From Mucilaginibacter sp. (GTDB lineage: Bacteria; Bacteroidota; Bacteroidia; Sphingobacteriales; Sphingobacteriaceae): 64,000 nucleotides of DNA. Below, one piece after another: positions 54,228-63,041 of the stretch. The stretch is taken from the NCBI RefSeq assembly GCF_025362475.1, contig NZ_JANYGH010000065.1, positions 1 to 64,000 of the forward strand, given 5' to 3'. Position numbers and translations under genes: made by a program. Within the stretch, counting starts at the first letter, position 1, and each line of letters starts with the position of its first letter. The notes under the pieces are model-generated. The model made no database searches, had not been told where the DNA came from, and saw only the letters and a list, made by a program, of their open reading frames with translations.

Positions 54228-55237
54228 TTTATATTTTTGAGAACCGTAAAGGCCTTCTTTTCTATTTCGGCTATCTCAAACAAGTAATCGCCCATTACAT
54301 TAAAATCAGCCTGACTGCCAATACGCCCCTTGTATATGCCTGCTGCCTGCACCGCGGCTGTACGCCACAGATCACCGGCCTGGGTAAACATTTCTGATGC
54401 CCGAAGCAAGGTATCATTTGGTAAATAATCATTTGCCTGTTGTAAAAACGCGGCATATATATACCTGAAACCACCGCCACCGGTGCCAATTTCCTCCTGC
54501 ATCCGTACCAATTGGGCCAGGTAAAGACCGGCATCATGCAATCCTAATTTATCGCGCCAGCCTTTAATTTTATTACCGGTATATTTTATACCATTTACAC
54601 CAGCAAACCAACCGGGAATGGATAACATATTAAACACATTTTTTTTGATGCCGCTTTTGATGGCGCTCCTTATTTGCTCATCAGTAATTTCATTTTGATT
54701 GCCCGGATAATACAATTGGCCCCTGGGTGCTAATGCTCCTTTGGCAAAACGCACACGCTCCAACTCATAGCTGGTTAGGGTTGTGGCATGTTCCATAATT
54801 GGATCGCTGATGAGGTAGTTATCATCTTCCTTACCAAAAACAATCAGGTTATGGGCGTTAAAATGAAACCGGTATTCCTTTGGAAAGTACGACAGGTAGT
54901 AAACCCCCACCTGGCAACCCACCGGGTTGCCAGCGTTAAGGCTCTCCAATAAAAAAGATTTCGCACGCTCTTTTGAGCTGAACTTTTTCTGCACCACCGG
55001 TACACCCAATGATTTACATGTGCGGTTAAATATAAAACCAGGCATCGACCTAAAGGCGATGGCCGGCCCGTTGTTCACCTTTATCAGGGGCACGTATACA
55101 AAAAACAAACCTGCACCAATGCCAAAAGCCAGTGGCTCGGTTATTTTACCGTTTGATATTTTCTTTAATAAATTACTGGTAACCCCCGATTCGCAATGTG
55201 CCGCCTGTCCGTGTTCAAAATCAATCTTCATGCACAT
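54215..55237 (-). CDS. BtrH-like acyltransferase/peptidase-fold protein
   Basis: The 340-residue protein starts with a BtrH_N domain: HCESGV puts a likely catalytic cysteine at about residue 15, NAHNLIVFG the histidine and YLISDP the acid. The C-terminal half (about 190-340) resembles DUF4872. BtrH from butirosin synthesis transfers an acyl group from ACP to an amine, using a papain-like triad. Here it could move the polyene acyl chain from ACP to the DAR hydroxyl. This is inference; no flexirubin ester-forming enzyme can be named with certainty from the sequence. It overlaps the next small gene by 17 bp. Confidence 0.82.
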   Translation of the reverse strand: MCMKIDFEHGQAAHCESGVTSNLLKKISNGKITEPLAFGIGAGLFFVYVPLIKVNNGPAIAFRSMPGFIFNRTCKSLGVPVVQKKFSSKERAKSFLLESLNAGNPVGCQVGVYYLSYFPKEYRFHFNAHNLIVFGKEDDNYLISDPIMEHATTLTSYELERVRFAKGALAPRGQLYYPGNQNEITDEQIRSAIKSGIKKNVFNMLSIPGWFAGVNGIKYTGNKIKGWRDKLGLHDAGLYLAQLVRMQEEIGTGGGGFRYIYAAFLQQANDYLPNDTLLRASEMFTQAGDLWRTAAVQAAGIYKGRIGSQADFNVMGDYLFEIAEIEKKAFTVLKNIKWQS

Positions 55238-55628
55238 CCATACTTTTTAGCTCGTCGACCTTTACATTAAAGGCCGCGGCATATTTTTTCAATTTTGTTT
55301 CTGATAGTTTATTAAATACTTCGGGTTTTAAATGGCGCTTTATCTGCCATTTCCAAAACCCGGTATAATCGGCTAAAATACTAAAGTCCATCAGTCTTAA
55401 CTCCATAAAAAACAGGAGCGGACTGGCCTCATTATTTAAAACCTGTTGCTTTGCTTTAGCAATGCGCCCATCAATCTCCTCCCAGGCTACATCAAGCGCT
55501 TTTATTTTAACATCCCAGCCGTTGCTCAGCTGGGTAACATACTTTCCTGTACTATCGGTTGCGTAGCATACTTCCCTGGTTATTTTTCCAAGCGAACTCA
55601 GGTCCTGGGGTACGTTTTCTTTTTTCAT
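55221..55628 (-). CDS. Small conserved-type protein of the DAR operon, unknown function
   Basis: The 135-residue soluble, lysine-rich helical protein (starting MKKENVPQDLSSLGK) has no recognised motif. The ATG at 55,628 was chosen because the longer frame runs into darB. It lies between darB and the BtrH-like gene and overlaps the latter, so it is translated in the same operon and probably helps ester or DAR formation. Confidence 0.65.
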   Translation of the reverse strand: MKKENVPQDLSSLGKITREVCYATDSTGKYVTQLSNGWDVKIKALDVAWEEIDGRIAKAKQQVLNNEASPLLFFMELRLMDFSILADYTGFWKWQIKRHLKPEVFNKLSETKLKKYAAAFNVKVDELKSMDVHED

Positions 55629-55647
55629 GGTATATACACCTTTCCGC

Positions 55648-56796
55648 TTAACATACGGTAAGCATCGCATACATATACGAGAATCTTGAACTCTCGGGTA
55701 CCAAAAGCAGGATCTTTTCACCCACCTTTAGCTTACCGCTATGAAACAACTCGTTAATCATGAGGTAAACCGATGCTGCCCCAACGTTACCTACGGTAAA
55801 CAGGTTCATGAACCATTTTTCATAAGGGATGCCACCGCCGTATACCTCAACCATTTCATAAATTTTCGGCCTGAAAAAATCGCTGGAGATATGTGGCAAA
55901 AAGTAATCAATATCCTGGGTTGTTAACCCTCTTCTTTCAAAGATCTCTTTAATTTTCTGCCCTCCAAGCGGAACGATATTGTCGCTCAGTAAGCTAATAT
56001 CCTGCTTCACGCTAAAGATAGATTTGTTCTTGATCTCTTCGGGTGTAAAATCCATAAAACCCTTAAGGCTGCCATCGTCCTGCTTTTCGGCGCCCATGTA
56101 CATGCAGGCATCCATTTGGTTGGCGTATGATACACCTTCAATCCATTCTACCCGCAGGCTCAGGCCTGTTTCATTAGGTTTATCGGTCATTAAAAATGCC
56201 GAAGCACCATCAGATAGCATCCACCTTAAAAAATCTTTTTGAAACGCTATGTATGGATTCTCCGTAAGCTCCTTCAATTTTTGAGCTTCTTCCTCAAATA
56301 CATCAGAAACCAATAAGCCCGAAAATTTTTCAGATCCGGTTGCTACCGCCTGCTTAACCTCGCCCGATTTGATGGCCAGGTAGGCATATTTTAAAGCGTG
56401 CATTCCTGCGCAGCAAACACCAGATGGCGACACTACTTCAATAGCACCAGCCTCTGGCAACCAGCCATGTGTCATTACACCGTGGCTCGGCATCATTTGG
56501 TCTGGCGATGAGGTGCCGCATGATAGTAATTCCGTTTCTTCTATTTTGGCTTCGGTATTTTTAAATAGTTCCCTTACCGCCAGGGCTGTCATTTCCGCAT
56601 TGGTATGGGTAGATTTTTTATTTTTATCTAAAGCGTAATACCTGGTTTTAATGCCATTGTTACGCAGTACAATTTTTTTTGATTTTGATGGTTTGTTGTC
56701 AATATAACCCAAATACAGTTCCATATCATCACTCGCGACAGGCTCGTTAGGAAGAAAAGCAGATGTAGTATTTATATAAACCTGATTAAAAGACAT
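55648..56796 (-). CDS. darB: DarB-like ketosynthase III for dialkylresorcinol formation
   Basis: The 382-residue FabH-type enzyme has Cys129 in SGVCCAGMHA, His302 in LPHISSDFF and Asn337 in VGNVGAAS, a complete KAS III triad. DarB joins two fatty-acyl-type intermediates to a diketone-like product that DarA cyclises and aromatises to a 2,5-dialkylresorcinol. The gene follows darA by 7 bp, the normal order in flexirubin clusters. It is not a simple housekeeping FabH because of this context and the longer N-terminus. Confidence 0.85.
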   Translation of the reverse strand: MSFNQVYINTTSAFLPNEPVASDDMELYLGYIDNKPSKSKKIVLRNNGIKTRYYALDKNKKSTHTNAEMTALAVRELFKNTEAKIEETELLSCGTSSPDQMMPSHGVMTHGWLPEAGAIEVVSPSGVCCAGMHALKYAYLAIKSGEVKQAVATGSEKFSGLLVSDVFEEEAQKLKELTENPYIAFQKDFLRWMLSDGASAFLMTDKPNETGLSLRVEWIEGVSYANQMDACMYMGAEKQDDGSLKGFMDFTPEEIKNKSIFSVKQDISLLSDNIVPLGGQKIKEIFERRGLTTQDIDYFLPHISSDFFRPKIYEMVEVYGGGIPYEKWFMNLFTVGNVGAASVYLMINELFHSGKLKVGEKILLLVPESSRFSYMYAMLTVC

Positions 56797-56803
56797 GTAA
56801 GTA

Positions 56804-57703
56804 TTAATTTAGTTGTAAATAGTAGTTCTTTCTGGCTTCGATCCTATCACCAAAAAATGGTCGTATAAAAATCATATCCAGAATTAATAATATAGGTGCA
56901 CCAATAAACAAGGCAATAAAAAGATAATATTTAAATGCCGCAATCCAGGGCTCCTTTTTTTTGCGTTTGGCAATAAATTTTGCCCATACTGCAAAAATGA
57001 TTTTCGCCTTTCCCTCAATAAACATCAGCGGGTATTTTATGTGAACCGCTTCAAGGTTCATGAGTTCGTATTGCAGGCTTTCCCAGTATTCCATAGTGAT
57101 CCTGAAGGCTATCGCCCGCCCAAATTTAGCGGTATCTAATATTTCCTGCTCATCAATACCGGGCTTAGGGAATATATTAAGATAACGTTCTTTTTTACCG
57201 GTTAGCATCCAGTAAAAAATGGTAACAAAACTTATGGGGTTAGGATTTCTATCAACCAGGGCTATATTGCCTACCAGTTTAGCCCCTGCATCCTGGAGAG
57301 ATTTGCGAACCCGTTCAAAAGCATTTAACCACATGTTGCGCGCGGCGCTGATGGTAACAACCGGGGTACCTTTTAACACTTTTAAAAAATCCGGGTGATT
57401 AAGCAAGGAATTTGAAGGAATACTTGGTGATAAAAACCAGGGCTGATAACCCAAAATAATCAGATCGTACTTTGTTTCTTTTAAGGTAAAAGGCTGAATT
57501 TGGGCCGGCACACTTAAAACACAATCGGGCATCACATTAAAAAAACTGGATCCTGTCCATGGAAAAGGATAATTATCCACCATTTTTATAACAACCTTTT
57601 CAACCGAAAAGCCTTCATCAATAATCGGCTGGGTAAATGAGTCGATGATTTCGCCCATCTGTCCGGATTGGGTATAGTAAATAACTAAAACTTTTTTATC
57701 CAT
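56804..57703 (-). CDS. darA: DarA-like dialkylresorcinol condensing/cyclising enzyme
   Basis: The 299-residue protein starts with a flavodoxin-like fold (KVLVIYYTQSGQMGEI for FMN or related binding) and ends with a membrane-associated helix (about 266-283, YYLFIALFIGAPILLILDM). Homologues beside darB are annotated as the DAR condensing enzyme, required with DarB for ring formation. The flavodoxin-like start suggests a redox step in aromatisation. The upstream gene's stop overlaps its start. Confidence 0.75.
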   Translation of the reverse strand: MDKKVLVIYYTQSGQMGEIIDSFTQPIIDEGFSVEKVVIKMVDNYPFPWTGSSFFNVMPDCVLSVPAQIQPFTLKETKYDLIILGYQPWFLSPSIPSNSLLNHPDFLKVLKGTPVVTISAARNMWLNAFERVRKSLQDAGAKLVGNIALVDRNPNPISFVTIFYWMLTGKKERYLNIFPKPGIDEQEILDTAKFGRAIAFRITMEYWESLQYELMNLEAVHIKYPLMFIEGKAKIIFAVWAKFIAKRKKKEPWIAAFKYYLFIALFIGAPILLILDMIFIRPFFGDRIEARKNYYLQLN

Positions 57704-58215
57704 TACGCTGCCGGTTTAAGGTCTTCTGTGTGCAATACCTTTGAGGTTTTGCTATAGTCAACTACCGCACGTTGTACAACAGGCGATAGGCTGTTAAAGT
57801 TTTTTACCACCATATTTCTATCGTTTTCAATATCTGCACGGTAATGAACAATTTTGGGGGCCTTTTCCTGGATCACCAATCTAAGGAAATGCAGATCGGT
57901 ATTATCCGGATCGGCAAGCAAGGCTGTTTCCAGCTTTATGCGTCCGGCTTTAAAAAAGCGTAGTTTATCTTTAGGCTTACCAACCAGGCTGGCTTTTTTC
58001 ATTAATAAAGCACCTTCGTACCCCTCTTTCAGGTCGGTACCTGCATCGGTAAAAACGGATAGCTCCTGGTTTATTTCATCCACATTATCAGATGCCATTG
58101 CTTTATAAAAAGCGGCTTTCTCCAGTTTTTGCGCCCAGCCCTTTGTACTTCCGGCAAGCAAAACCGCCAGGAATAAACAAACAAAAGTAATGGGCCTTTT
58201 TATATAACTCTTCAT
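57703..58215 (-). CDS. Exported protein of unknown function upstream of darA
   Basis: The 170-residue product has a signal peptide (MKSYIKRPITFVCLFLAVLL, cleavage near GWAQ). The mature part is helical and polar. The ATG at 58,215 fits the signal. Its stop touches the darA start, so it is the first gene of the leftward DAR operon. No family is recognised. Confidence 0.7.
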   Translation of the reverse strand: MKSYIKRPITFVCLFLAVLLAGSTKGWAQKLEKAAFYKAMASDNVDEINQELSVFTDAGTDLKEGYEGALLMKKASLVGKPKDKLRFFKAGRIKLETALLADPDNTDLHFLRLVIQEKAPKIVHYRADIENDRNMVVKNFNSLSPVVQRAVVDYSKTSKVLHTEDLKPAA

Positions 58216-58531
58216 AAACCTAACCAAATGTAATAAATAATACGTGCAGCACAAACCAACTGTTGCTTTACGGATATAGTAGTATGCCCAACCTTTTAAC
58301 CGGCAATTAGTTTTAAATTTTTACCGCCGGCTAAATTAAAGCAACACGATATAAGATGTTTTATATTGATAATGGTTTAACCTATAGCCTAATAAATAGC
58401 ATTTGGACCATTAAAAATCGGTTTTCTTTCGCTTACTTTGGGGTTTGAATTTTTTTGAGGAACTTAATAGCATAAATATTTAACAGTATCTTCCCAAGCA
58501 TAAAGTATGACATTAGCAATAAGCGGTTTAC
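58216..58531. promoter_or_regulatory. Divergent promoter region of the DAR operons
   Basis: This 316-bp gap separates the leftward darA/darB operon from the rightward reductase-dehydratase-KS-ACP run. It is AT-rich and must hold promoters for both. No motif pair at correct spacing and no gene were identified. Confidence 0.45.
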
Positions 58532-59338
58532 ATGGATAAAACTCAACAGTTTGCTGGCTCATGGGCGGTAATTTTAGGCGGATCAAGTGGCTTTGGCTTT
58601 GCCGCTTTGCAAAAATTAGCCGCACATGGCATGAACATTGCCCTTTTATACCGGGAAACTGCTATTACAGAAAAACCGCTTAAAGAACAACTAACTCAAA
58701 TAGCAGCAGAACACAGCGTAACCATTTTACCTTTTAATATAAACGCTCTTGAACAAACCGGTCGCGATTTATTTTTAAAACAATTTGCCCAGCTTGCTGT
58801 ACATAAACATTGTGTTAAGTTATTGCTGCATTCCATAGCCCGTGGTAATTTAAAACCATTGGCAGCAGGAGCCAATAACGACCCCGTTCTTTCAATTGAA
58901 GATATACAGGCAACAACCTACGCCATGAGTAACAGTTTATTGGACTGGACAAGACTGCTGTTGGAGGCTGAACTTTTTAACCCTGATGCCCGGGTGATTG
59001 GTTTAACCAGCGATGGTGTTCATAAATACTGGGAAAGCTACGCGGCGGTATCCATTGCAAAGGCATCATTGGAGAGCCTTACCAGGTATATGGCAGTTGA
59101 GTTTAGCCGTTACGGATTAAAAACAAACCTGATACAGGCGGGGGTTACCGAAACGCCATCCTTAAAAAGGATTCCGGGCAGCGATAAATTGATAACACTG
59201 GCCGCGGCTAATAACCCAATGGGGCGCATAACTGTGCCAACAGATGTGGCAAATGTAATTTACATGCTTTGTACCGATGAAGCATTTTGGATAAATGGTT
59301 CATTAATTCATGTAGACGGGGGTGAACATTGTTTGTAA
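58532..59338 (+). CDS. Enoyl-ACP reductase-like SDR (FabI type)
   Basis: The 268-residue short-chain dehydrogenase has GGSSGFGFAA for cofactor binding. Its active site reads SYAAVSIAK, a Tyr170-x6-Lys177 spacing as in FabI, not the Tyr-x3-Lys of FabG ketoreductases. An enoyl reductase is needed to saturate the alkyl chains of a dialkylresorcinol but not for a polyene, so it belongs to the DAR arm. The dehydratase gene follows after 17 bp. Confidence 0.82.
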   Translation: MDKTQQFAGSWAVILGGSSGFGFAALQKLAAHGMNIALLYRETAITEKPLKEQLTQIAAEHSVTILPFNINALEQTGRDLFLKQFAQLAVHKHCVKLLLHSIARGNLKPLAAGANNDPVLSIEDIQATTYAMSNSLLDWTRLLLEAELFNPDARVIGLTSDGVHKYWESYAAVSIAKASLESLTRYMAVEFSRYGLKTNLIQAGVTETPSLKRIPGSDKLITLAAANNPMGRITVPTDVANVIYMLCTDEAFWINGSLIHVDGGEHCL

Positions 59339-59355
59339 ATATTAGTTTTTGATAC

Positions 59356-59817
59356 ATGATGAATAACCATATACTTAATCATTTACCCTATAAATCAACG
59401 TTTCGCTTTATTGATAACATTACATCGTTGAATGAGGATGGTGTTACGGGCGATTTCACGTTGAAGCAGGATGCCTTTTTTTACGAAGACCATTTTGAGG
59501 GCAACCCGGTTACACCCGGTGTTATCATTACAGAAATTATGGCCCAGATTGGATTGGTGGTACTGGGTATATTTTTAATATTGAAGGAGCCAGGGAACGA
59601 TTTTACCAGCGACTCTTCCTTATATCCTGTACTTACCTCAACCGATGTTTCTTTTTATAAAATGGTATTACCCGGTCAAAAAGTTACCGTTATTTCCAAA
59701 AAACAGTATTTCCGTTTTGGAAAACTGAAGTGTACTGTGGAGATGCTGGACAGCTCAAAGGAGATTGTAGCAAGAGGAACATTTGCCGGCATTATTAAAC
59801 ATATTGACTTAAAATGA
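59356..59817 (+). CDS. 3-hydroxyacyl-ACP dehydratase (FabZ-like), DAR arm
   Basis: The 153-residue hotdog protein has FYEDHFEGNPVTPGVI (about 42-57), the FabZ active-site segment with its histidine, and the start LPYKSTFRFID, a variant of the usual LPHRYPFLLVD. It should dehydrate intermediates before the FabI-type reductase. Its end overlaps the KS gene (ATGA). Confidence 0.88.
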   Translation: MMNNHILNHLPYKSTFRFIDNITSLNEDGVTGDFTLKQDAFFYEDHFEGNPVTPGVIITEIMAQIGLVVLGIFLILKEPGNDFTSDSSLYPVLTSTDVSFYKMVLPGQKVTVISKKQYFRFGKLKCTVEMLDSSKEIVARGTFAGIIKHIDLK

Positions 59818-61115
59818 GCAGGCGTGTTGTAGTTACAGGAATGGGCGTTGTATCGCCAAACGGAATAGGCATCAGCGCTTTTTTAAATGCCATACAAAAT
59901 GGCATATCGGGCATAAAATTTATGCCGCTTTACGAAGAATTAAAGTTTAGCTGCCAGGTTGCGGGCAAACCCAGCTTTGTATTAGAAGATCTTAAAAATA
60001 AAAATTACATATCCGAAGTTACTTTTCATGGTTTAAAAGGCACCAACATCGGCTATGGCTTAATGGCCGCCCTTGATGCCTGGACAGATGCCGGCTTAAC
60101 CTATGATACCGATGAGCCCCGCTGGGAAACCGGATGCATTTTTGGAAACAGCGTTTCTGATACGGAGGCCATGAAAAATGTAATTACCCGGGTTGATAAC
60201 AAAGAGGTGAAAAAATTAGGCTCGCGCGTGGTTGAACAAGCCATGAACAGCGGTGTAACCTCCTATATATCGGGCAGGCTGGGCCTGGGCAATAAGGTGA
60301 TCACCAATTCGGCAGCCTGCGCAACGGGTACACAGGCCATTTTAATGGGCTACGAAACCATTAAAGATGGCTATGCCAAACGGATGCTGGTTGGCAGCAG
60401 CGAATATGTGGATACCTATGTATTCGGTTCGTTTGATTCTATGCGGGTACTATCCCGTAAGTTTAACCATGAGCCAGAAAAGGCATCACGTCCCATGAGC
60501 ATAACGGCCGGCGGCTTTGTTCCCGGATCGGGCGCAGCCGCATTGGTTTTAGAAGACCTTGAATTTGCCCTTGCACGCGGCGCAACAATTTATGCCGAAG
60601 TTTTAGGCGGATCAGCCAACAGCGGCGGCCAGCGCACAGGCGGATCAATGACGGCAGCCAATCCGCTGGGTGTAATAAGATGTATAGAGGAAGCCATGGC
60701 CAATTCCCAAATCACGGGGCAGCAAGTTGATCTCATCAGCGGCCACCTTACTGCCACAAATGCCGATATGCAGGAAATTCAAAACTGGTGTAAGGCCCTG
60801 AACAGATCAGGAGATGATTTTCCGTTGATGAATTCCCTCAAATCAATGATCGGTCATTGCTTAAGCGCGGCTGGGTCTATTGAATCTGTGGCATCAATAT
60901 TGCAAATTGTACATGGGTTTGCACATCCAAACATTAACCTTGATGACCCTAATCCGGAAATAAGTAAACATATCAACTTAAACCGTTTGCCTACTTCTGT
61001 AGTCAATAAAGATATAAATATAGTTGCTAAGGCCAACTTTGGCTTTGGCGACGTAAATACCTGCTTAATATTTTCTAAATTTAACCCTGATGACACGACA
61101 AGAAATTTTAATTGA
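59814..61115 (+). CDS. Beta-ketoacyl-ACP synthase (FabF-like), DAR arm
   Basis: The 433-residue synthase has Cys169 in NSAACATGTQ, His311 in ISGHLTATNADM and His348 in SMIGHCLSAAGS. The HGTAT motif is altered to HLTAT, but the catalytic histidine is kept. It is coupled to the dehydratase before it and overlaps the ACP after it by 26 bp, making a complete elongation set with the reductase. Confidence 0.9.
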   Translation: MSRRVVVTGMGVVSPNGIGISAFLNAIQNGISGIKFMPLYEELKFSCQVAGKPSFVLEDLKNKNYISEVTFHGLKGTNIGYGLMAALDAWTDAGLTYDTDEPRWETGCIFGNSVSDTEAMKNVITRVDNKEVKKLGSRVVEQAMNSGVTSYISGRLGLGNKVITNSAACATGTQAILMGYETIKDGYAKRMLVGSSEYVDTYVFGSFDSMRVLSRKFNHEPEKASRPMSITAGGFVPGSGAAALVLEDLEFALARGATIYAEVLGGSANSGGQRTGGSMTAANPLGVIRCIEEAMANSQITGQQVDLISGHLTATNADMQEIQNWCKALNRSGDDFPLMNSLKSMIGHCLSAAGSIESVASILQIVHGFAHPNINLDDPNPEISKHINLNRLPTSVVNKDINIVAKANFGFGDVNTCLIFSKFNPDDTTRNFN

Positions 61116-61347
61116 ACTAAGAAAAGTTTTATCGCCATATACCCTTGATAAAGAAACACTGGCTAACATTGATGAAGGCACCAACCTTATTACAGACTTG
61201 AAAATAAACTCGGCCAATCTTGTTGATATCATTATTGACGCCGAAACCAAATACAACATTGAAATAGATTACGACGCTGCCGATAAAATGGTAAATGTGG
61301 GCGGCTGTATTGATGTAATAGAAGAAAAGACAAACCAGCAAATATGA
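61090..61347 (+). CDS. Atypical acyl carrier protein, DAR arm
   Basis: The 85-residue protein has the carrier fold pattern but its attachment site reads LKINSANLVDIII, with Ser41, instead of LGLDSIDL. The changed Asp before serine and the altered following residues should alter recognition by transferases. The Sfp-type transferase encoded next, overlapping by 4 bp, may be its dedicated activator. Confidence 0.82.
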   Translation: MTRQEILIELRKVLSPYTLDKETLANIDEGTNLITDLKINSANLVDIIIDAETKYNIEIDYDAADKMVNVGGCIDVIEEKTNQQI

Positions 61348-62015
61348 TCATAAGTGCCGGTAATGATATTGTAGACCTTGGTACAATTAACGCTACGCGT
61401 ACAAAAGAACCAAGGTTTTATACAAAATTTATTACCGGTACCGAAACGGCATTACACAACCAGCCCCACCTGGCCGATATGCCGTTCGAATATTTTGTAT
61501 GGATGCTTTGGTCGGTTAAAGAATCTGTTTACAAATTCATACAAAGGCACCATCCCGGCCTTGTTTTTTCTCCCTCAAAAATTACTATTGAACAAATTGA
61601 ATTGCAACGGGAGGCTTCCATCCCGGCAATAACCCAAGCCCAAATTGAAGCTAAAGGCTTTGCCGGGCTAACTACTTATAACGCCATCATTGCCTTTGGT
61701 ACAGATAACTTTTATTCGAGATCGATAGTCAATTCAAATTATATAGCTTCAACTGTAAACAACAGCAAGGATTTTGAAAATATATACTGGGGCATTAAAC
61801 ATATTGACCAAACCGAGCCTGAAAATCAATCAAGAGCGGTAAGGCAATTCCTTTTAAAAAAGCTGGCTTCTGTTTTTGACACGGATGATTTACATATTAT
61901 TAAAAACAGTTCCGGATGCCCGGTTTTATTCAATGGAGATAATAGGGCAGATATCCCGGTTTCATTGGCTCATCATGGTCATTATGTAGCTTATGCTTTT
62001 CCTAATCTCCAATAA
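61344..62015 (+). CDS. Sfp-type 4'-phosphopantetheinyl transferase
   Basis: The 223-residue enzyme has GNDIVDL (7-13) and the WSVKESVYKFI motif (about 56-66), the Mg and CoA-binding pair of this superfamily. It is larger than AcpS (124 residues, at 42,770), as Sfp-type enzymes are. It overlaps the atypical ACP gene by 4 bp. It is the last gene of the pigment cluster on this side. Confidence 0.87.
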   Translation: MIISAGNDIVDLGTINATRTKEPRFYTKFITGTETALHNQPHLADMPFEYFVWMLWSVKESVYKFIQRHHPGLVFSPSKITIEQIELQREASIPAITQAQIEAKGFAGLTTYNAIIAFGTDNFYSRSIVNSNYIASTVNNSKDFENIYWGIKHIDQTEPENQSRAVRQFLLKKLASVFDTDDLHIIKNSSGCPVLFNGDNRADIPVSLAHHGHYVAYAFPNLQ

Positions 62016-62174
62016 CAATACTATATAGCTCCAGGAGTTTTCTGTAAGTTTATATCCTCCAATCAGCAACATTTAGCGCCCCGATACGTAAAACCCTACC
62101 TGATTATCTGTTTGTTTACGAAACCCAAACCATGCTGTTTGTTTAAGCGTAAAACGCGCAACGACATCTATTAT

Positions 62175-63041
62175 ATGAAAAGATCTGTTAAGTTAGTGCT
62201 GTTAGCTGTAGCCTTTGTTGCTGTAGGGCTGGGGTATTATTTTAACAAGCGATATGCCTTAGAGAAAAGATATGCACCGGTACCCGAAAAACGGCACAAG
62301 AACAATATTTTACGGATAGGGATCATCGGCGATAGCTGGGCAACCGGCATTTCATTGGATACCATCATAAGCGATGAGTTTTTAAGGCGCGGTATAAAAA
62401 CGGAGGTCATTTCCTTTGGCGAGCCGGAGGCAAAAACGAAAGATATTTATGACAATTTATACGCCGGACCGGGTACACCTTATTCAAGCAGTGAGATACT
62501 GCATCATAACCTTGATTACTGTATAATTTTGGCCGGAACAAGTGATGCAGCGGGTGAAATGGGTGCAAAGTTTTATGCCTATTACAGTTCGCTTATCATT
62601 GGCGATTTGGCAAAAAACAATATTGAGCCTGTTTTTGTAACCATGCCCGATTTTGGGTTTAAGGAGGTTACCGATAGTTTAGGAATATTAAAAAAAGTGC
62701 GTAATGAGGTAAGCTCATTAATTATTGATAACGGCAGCACCGGAAATTTGGATGATTACCGCAAGCAGGTAAGTGAAGTTTTAAAAGACACCCACCTGCA
62801 GGATTCTGCCATTGTGGTTCCCTTTAACCTGGTATGCGATAACTATCAAAAACATAAGATATTGTATCGCAACAACAGCCATCTTTCAACTGCCGGGAAG
62901 CAAAAAATGGGAAGAATTATAGTGCAGTATATTTTAAATAAAATAAATCAGGGCAATTTGCATTCGCCACCAGCCGGAATAGGAGCACCCAATATTGCCA
63001 GTTCAAAACCGCTGGCCAATATACGCCGCTCAGGAAGTTAA
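62175..63041 (+). CDS. SGNH-like hydrolase, membrane anchored
   Basis: The 288-residue protein has an N-terminal membrane anchor or signal (MKRSVKLVLLAVAFVAVGLG), IIGDSWATGIS with a GDSxx block I nucleophile, an AGTSDAA segment in the position of the block III asparagine, and NNSHLSTAGK with the late histidine. Such proteins hydrolyse esters or glycan acetyl groups. The ATG at 62,175 was preferred as it begins the anchor. It is outside the coupled pigment genes but in the same direction, 159 bp away; a link is uncertain. Confidence 0.72.
   Translation: MKRSVKLVLLAVAFVAVGLGYYFNKRYALEKRYAPVPEKRHKNNILRIGIIGDSWATGISLDTIISDEFLRRGIKTEVISFGEPEAKTKDIYDNLYAGPGTPYSSSEILHHNLDYCIILAGTSDAAGEMGAKFYAYYSSLIIGDLAKNNIEPVFVTMPDFGFKEVTDSLGILKKVRNEVSSLIIDNGSTGNLDDYRKQVSEVLKDTHLQDSAIVVPFNLVCDNYQKHKILYRNNSHLSTAGKQKMGRIIVQYILNKINQGNLHSPPAGIGAPNIASSKPLANIRRSGS

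Noticed and set aside
55648-56796. Housekeeping FabH
   Set aside because: The position directly after a darA-like gene within a pigment operon, and the longer N-terminus, favour DarB.
58532-59338. Second FabG-type ketoreductase
   Set aside because: The active site lacks Tyr-x3-Lys and instead has Tyr170-x6-Lys177, so an enoyl reductase is the better reading.
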